Positions 13,420-14,191 of a DNA stretch of 14,191 nucleotides are shown piece by piece. Position 1 is the stretch's first letter; each line of letters begins with the position of its first letter. Both the position numbers and the translations under genes were made by a program. The stretch lies in contig JALOMY010000031.1 of assembly GCA_025455225.1 (NCBI GenBank), positions 1-14,191 on the forward strand. The letters run 5' to 3'. Below the pieces are notes generated by a model. That model saw nothing but the letters and a program-made list of their open reading frames with translations, searched no databases and was not told the DNA's origin. Origin of the DNA: Cyclobacteriaceae bacterium. GTDB lineage: Bacteria; Bacteroidota; Bacteroidia; Cytophagales; Cyclobacteriaceae.

Positions 13420-14191
13420 TTACCCAATTCGCTTGATACGGGCCATGTAAAAACCATCTAAGCCGGCTGACGGGAGGAGTGATTTTTCTTCAACCAGTTC
13501 AAAGTAATCTGAATTTTTGGAAAGAAAGGTTGTAACCTGGTTGGCATTTTCCGAGGGTAACACACTGCATGTTGAATAAACCAGCATGCCTCCCGGTTTG
13601 ATCATCCACGCATAATCTGACAGGATTTGTTGCTGAACAACAAGTAAGCGATTGATGTAATCCGGTTTAAGCTTCCACTTGGCATCGGGATTACGTTTCA
13701 ATACACCCAGGCCTGAGCAGGGAACATCCAGCAACAATCGGTCAGCAGAATTATGATGCCGCTTTATTGTTTTCGCGGATTCAATCACTTTCGTTTCAAA
13801 GTTGTGTACACCAGCCCTGCGCGCTCGCATTTTGAATTCTTCAAGCTTCCACTCAGCTACATCCATGGAGATCAATCTTCCTTTGTTCTTCATCAGCGTA
13901 GCCAGGTGCAACGATTTGCCACCGGTACCGGCACAGGCATCGATTACCCGCATGCCGGGTTCAACCTGAAGGAAGGGTGCGATGCATTGTGATCCTGCAT
14001 CCTGAACTTCAAATAACCCTTCCTGGAAACTTTGTGACTTAAACAAGTTCACATAATGATTCACCTTCAACGCATCAGTAAACCCATTAACCATTTCTGT
14101 TTCTATTCCCTCATCGCGTAAGCGCACTTGAAGATCTTCTCTTGAAAGTTTCAGTGTATTGGTTCGCAGATAAGGGGATGGTATTGCATTA
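13420..14191 (-). CDS. rsmB: RsmB/NOP-family rRNA cytosine-5 methyltransferase, 5' end beyond the window
   Basis: SAM-dependent methyltransferase, probably for C967 of 16S rRNA. The frame is open to the right edge, giving about 257 residues, with the true N-terminus missing. The first visible part reads YLRTNTLKLSREDLQVRLRDE, the RNA-binding ferredoxin-like region of this family, so an internal GTG near 14127 is not the start. Then come QDAGSQ, SAM motif I DACAGTGGKSLHLA, motif II SMDVAEWKLEEFKMR, motif IV LLDVPCSGLGVLKRNPDAKW with the PCS cysteine, and motif VI YSTCSVLPSENANQV with the catalytic TCS cysteine. The terminal GLDGFYMARIKR is also typical. Both active-site cysteines are present. 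Assignment to RsmB rather than another NOP member (RsmF, YebU) is likely but not certain, as the N-terminal NusB-like domain cannot be checked. Confidence 0.88.
   Translation of the reverse strand, partial: NAIPSPYLRTNTLKLSREDLQVRLRDEGIETEMVNGFTDALKVNHYVNLFKSQSFQEGLFEVQDAGSQCIAPFLQVEPGMRVIDACAGTGGKSLHLATLMKNKGRLISMDVAEWKLEEFKMRARRAGVHNFETKVIESAKTIKRHHNSADRLLLDVPCSGLGVLKRNPDAKWKLKPDYINRLLVVQQQILSDYAWMIKPGGMLVYSTCSVLPSENANQVTTFLSKNSDYFELVEEKSLLPSAGLDGFYMARIKRIG

Noticed and set aside
1..14191. Search for CRISPR arrays, insertion sequences, phage genes, toxin-antitoxin pairs, tRNA or rRNA
   Set aside because: No regular repeat arrays, transposase motifs, tRNA-like folds or small paired genes were seen; gene content is core chromosomal.

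Overview
The window looks like a chromosomal housekeeping segment of a Bacteroidota bacterium, most likely of the Cytophagales type. The FabI and Tgt sequences have the form I associate with that phylum. Bacteroidota-type -7 promoter boxes (TAnnTTTG) sit just upstream of several genes, Shine-Dalgarno sequences are essentially absent, and TTG or GTG starts are frequent. There is no sign of phage, insertion sequence, CRISPR, rRNA or tRNA. Everything below comes from reading the sequence; no database search was run.

Layout, left to right. (1) Positions 1-1840, minus strand: the 5' end of an exported protein running off the left edge, murI (glutamate racemase), and a three-helix membrane protein with a C-terminal zinc ribbon. 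A hairpin between the last two seems to be both a terminator and the site of the murI -7 box. (2) Positions 1970-3639, plus strand: fabI (fatty acid synthesis) and ispE (isoprenoid precursors). (3) Positions 3629-6777, minus strand: a tight run of tgt (queuosine), an lptG-like LPS-export permease with a TTG start, and an EamA transporter coupled to lptG through TAATG. The EamA 3' end overlaps ispE tail to tail by 11 bp. (4) Positions 6920-9325, plus strand: a GT2 membrane glycosyltransferase, an ECF sigma factor overlapping it by 13 bp, and rsmG. (5) Positions 9371-12582, plus strand, the least ordinary part: a small membrane-anchored protein I do not recognise, an outer-membrane beta-barrel protein, and a PAP2/vanadium-haloperoxidase-like lipoprotein. 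The lipoprotein is an internal duplication of two domains at a constant 254-residue offset, with active-site residues kept only in the second copy. A strong terminator follows. (6) Positions 12646-14191, minus strand: a PlsC acyltransferase and an rsmB-type rRNA methyltransferase running off the right edge.

The shared theme is cell-envelope building (peptidoglycan D-Glu, fatty acids, phosphatidate, isoprenoid carrier precursors, LPS export, glycosyl transfer) mixed with RNA modification (Tgt, RsmG, RsmB). I found no clearly new multi-gene system. The best leads are the duplicated PAP2 lipoprotein with its partner barrel, the loss of all three zinc cysteines in Tgt, and the compact terminator/promoter at murI.
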